DNA from: Candidatus Krumholzibacteriota bacterium
GTDB taxonomy: Bacteria; Krumholzibacteriota; Krumholzibacteriia; JAJRXK01
Direction: 5' to 3'
DNA: 64,000 bases
Assembly: GCA_029262065.1 (NCBI GenBank)
Contig: JAJDAC010000015.1
Coordinates: forward strand, 80,868-144,867
The stretch's first letter is position 1. The number at the start of each line of letters is the position of its first letter. This document shows positions 63,177 through 64,000 of this stretch, piece by piece. The notes beneath the pieces were generated by a model. It was not told where the DNA came from. It did no database searches and worked only from the letters and a program-made list of their open reading frames with translations. A program made the translations under genes and the position numbers.

Positions 63177-64000
63177 TCCCGCGCGCATCGAAAAGATCTT
63201 CGGCGATGCCATGGACCTTGCCGGCGACGAACGCGCCGCCTTCCTGAATGCAGCGTGCGCGGATGACGCCGGACTGCGCCAGGAACTGGAATCACTGCTG
63301 AACGCAGACAGCAGCGCCCATAAGTTCCTCGAACCCATTGCGGCCGGGCCAGAAGCCCCCGACACCAGGCTGGGGACCCAGGTGGGAGCCTGGCACCTCA
63401 CGCGCAAGATTGGCGAGGGCGGTATGGGGCGCGTGTACTTCGCCGAGCGAGCGGGTGCGGCCTTCCACCAACAGGCCGCCGTGAAACTGTTGCACGCCGG
63501 GCTGGAATCGCAAGAGATGCTGCGGCGGTTTGAGCAGGAGCGCCGCGTCCTGGCCGAATTGGAACATCCCAACATCGCCCGGCTCACCGACGGCGGCGCG
63601 ACCGCCGATGGCGTGCCCTATCTGGTGATGGAGTACGTCGATGGCACCCCACTTCACCGGTACTGCGACTCGAAGGGCCTTCAGGTTTCCGACCGATTGC
63701 GATTGTTCCAGGAAGTATGCGAGGCGGTGCAACACGCTCACCGTCGGCTCGTTGTACACAGAGATCTGAAACCGTCGAACGTCCTGGTAACTGCGACGGG
63801 GACGGTAAAACTCCTGGACTTCGGAATTGCCAAGGTTCTGGAAGGGGGGACACCGCATCACCCTGCACCGGATCATACGGCAACCGCCCATCGCATCATG
63901 ACCCCACGCTACGCCAGCCCCGAGCAGATCCAAGGTGGAGCCATAACCACGGCTTCGGACGTCTACTCGTTGGGGGTCATGTTGTTCGAATTGCTCACCG
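63169..64000 (+). CDS. Ser/Thr protein kinase, partial (runs off the window)
   Basis: 277 codons are inside the window; the gene continues beyond base 64000. The N-terminal 60 or so residues are a helical part (ARIEKIFGDAMDLAGDERAAF) seen in ECF-linked kinases. The kinase core follows: [15 protein letters not shown] (P-loop), QAAVKLLHAG (Lys), LVVHRDLKPSNVLV and LLDFGIAKVL, then RYASPEQIQGG and SDVYSLGVMLFELL. All catalytic residues are intact. Its ATG overlaps the sigma-factor stop by 8 bp. The partner probably phosphorylates the sigma factor or its regulator, as shown for related ECF/kinase pairs. Confidence 0.93.
   Translation, partial: MPDPARIEKIFGDAMDLAGDERAAFLNAACADDAGLRQELESLLNADSSAHKFLEPIAAGPEAPDTRLGTQVGAWHLTRKIGEGGMGRVYFAERAGAAFHQQAAVKLLHAGLESQEMLRRFEQERRVLAELEHPNIARLTDGGATADGVPYLVMEYVDGTPLHRYCDSKGLQVSDRLRLFQEVCEAVQHAHRRLVVHRDLKPSNVLVTATGTVKLLDFGIAKVLEGGTPHHPAPDHTATAHRIMTPRYASPEQIQGGAITTASDVYSLGVMLFELLT

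Noticed and set aside
1..64000. CRISPR arrays, rRNA, further tRNAs or riboswitches
   Set aside because: I saw no regularly spaced repeats, no rRNA-like segment, no second complete tRNA and no riboswitch consensus that I could defend.

Overview
The window is GC-rich, densely coded bacterial DNA. It looks like an environmental, didermic member of the FCB side of the tree or a neighbouring candidate phylum (Eisenbacteria-, Krumholzibacteriota- or Latescibacterota-like); the phylum is inferred, because no marker gene is present. The strongest clue is a set of nine large secreted proteins that all end in the same roughly 80-residue FlgD-like Ig/sorting module: an NPFNP core, a DxRGR strand, a W-x-G-x-D-x-x-G-x2-VASGVY turn and a final K or R as the last residue. 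They start or end near 1.2, 2.6, 11.3, 18.5, 34.4, 38.4, 44.2, 59.9 and 61.9 kb. RND efflux with a TolC-type channel and lipoprotein signals also indicate an outer membrane.

Layout. 0.2-8.1 kb: a lipoprotein, tRNA-Arg(TCT), then a low-quality accessory region of about 7.1 kb bounded by the tRNA and a 42-bp exact copy of its 5' half. It holds a beta-helix protein, a second sorted protein, a frameshifted metallophosphoesterase/FG-GAP gene, broken paralogues of two of these, and a transposase remnant. It reads as a decayed element integrated at a tRNA anticodon loop. 8.1-11.3 kb: a small Cys-rich protein, a hipBA toxin-antitoxin pair with a clear promoter and operator, and two small exported or membrane proteins. 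11.3-18.5 kb: two divergent giant secreted proteins, a sugar-dehydrogenase/cytochrome c fusion and a GH81 beta-1,3-glucanase. 18.5-23.1 kb: small unknowns, a lipoprotein, a papain-like amidase (YiiX type) and a membrane Ser/Thr kinase with TolB-like and TPR regions.

23.2-30.6 kb is one five-gene operon: BlaI-type repressor, M56 metalloprotease sensor, TolC, adaptor and CusA/CzcA-type RND pump. The M56 protein has a His/Cys-rich external loop in place of a penicillin-binding sensor, which suggests a metal-sensing version of the BlaR1/BlaI circuit. 30.8-42.4 kb: secreted proteins, a voltage-sensor-like K+ channel overlapping an NDH-2-type dehydrogenase, an FGE-fold lipoprotein and an M81 (MlrC) hydrolase with a racemase remnant upstream. 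42.5-49.9 kb: several small proteins, a DUF1611 plus amino-acid racemase operon that is paralogous to that remnant, a fatty-acid desaturase and an RRM protein.

50.1-51.7 kb: a MarR plus acetolactate-decarboxylase-like operon flanked by two imperfect 63-bp direct repeats. 51.7-56.1 kb: a second BlaI/M56 system, here with ankyrin repeats in the sensor position and a DUF5916 outer-membrane-like protein as third gene, behind two perfect operator dyads. 56.2-64 kb: a class-I glutamine amidotransferase, three surface proteins, then an ECF sigma factor and a Ser/Thr kinase that runs off the window. The two independent BlaI/M56 circuits controlling unrelated outputs are the most interesting part of the window.
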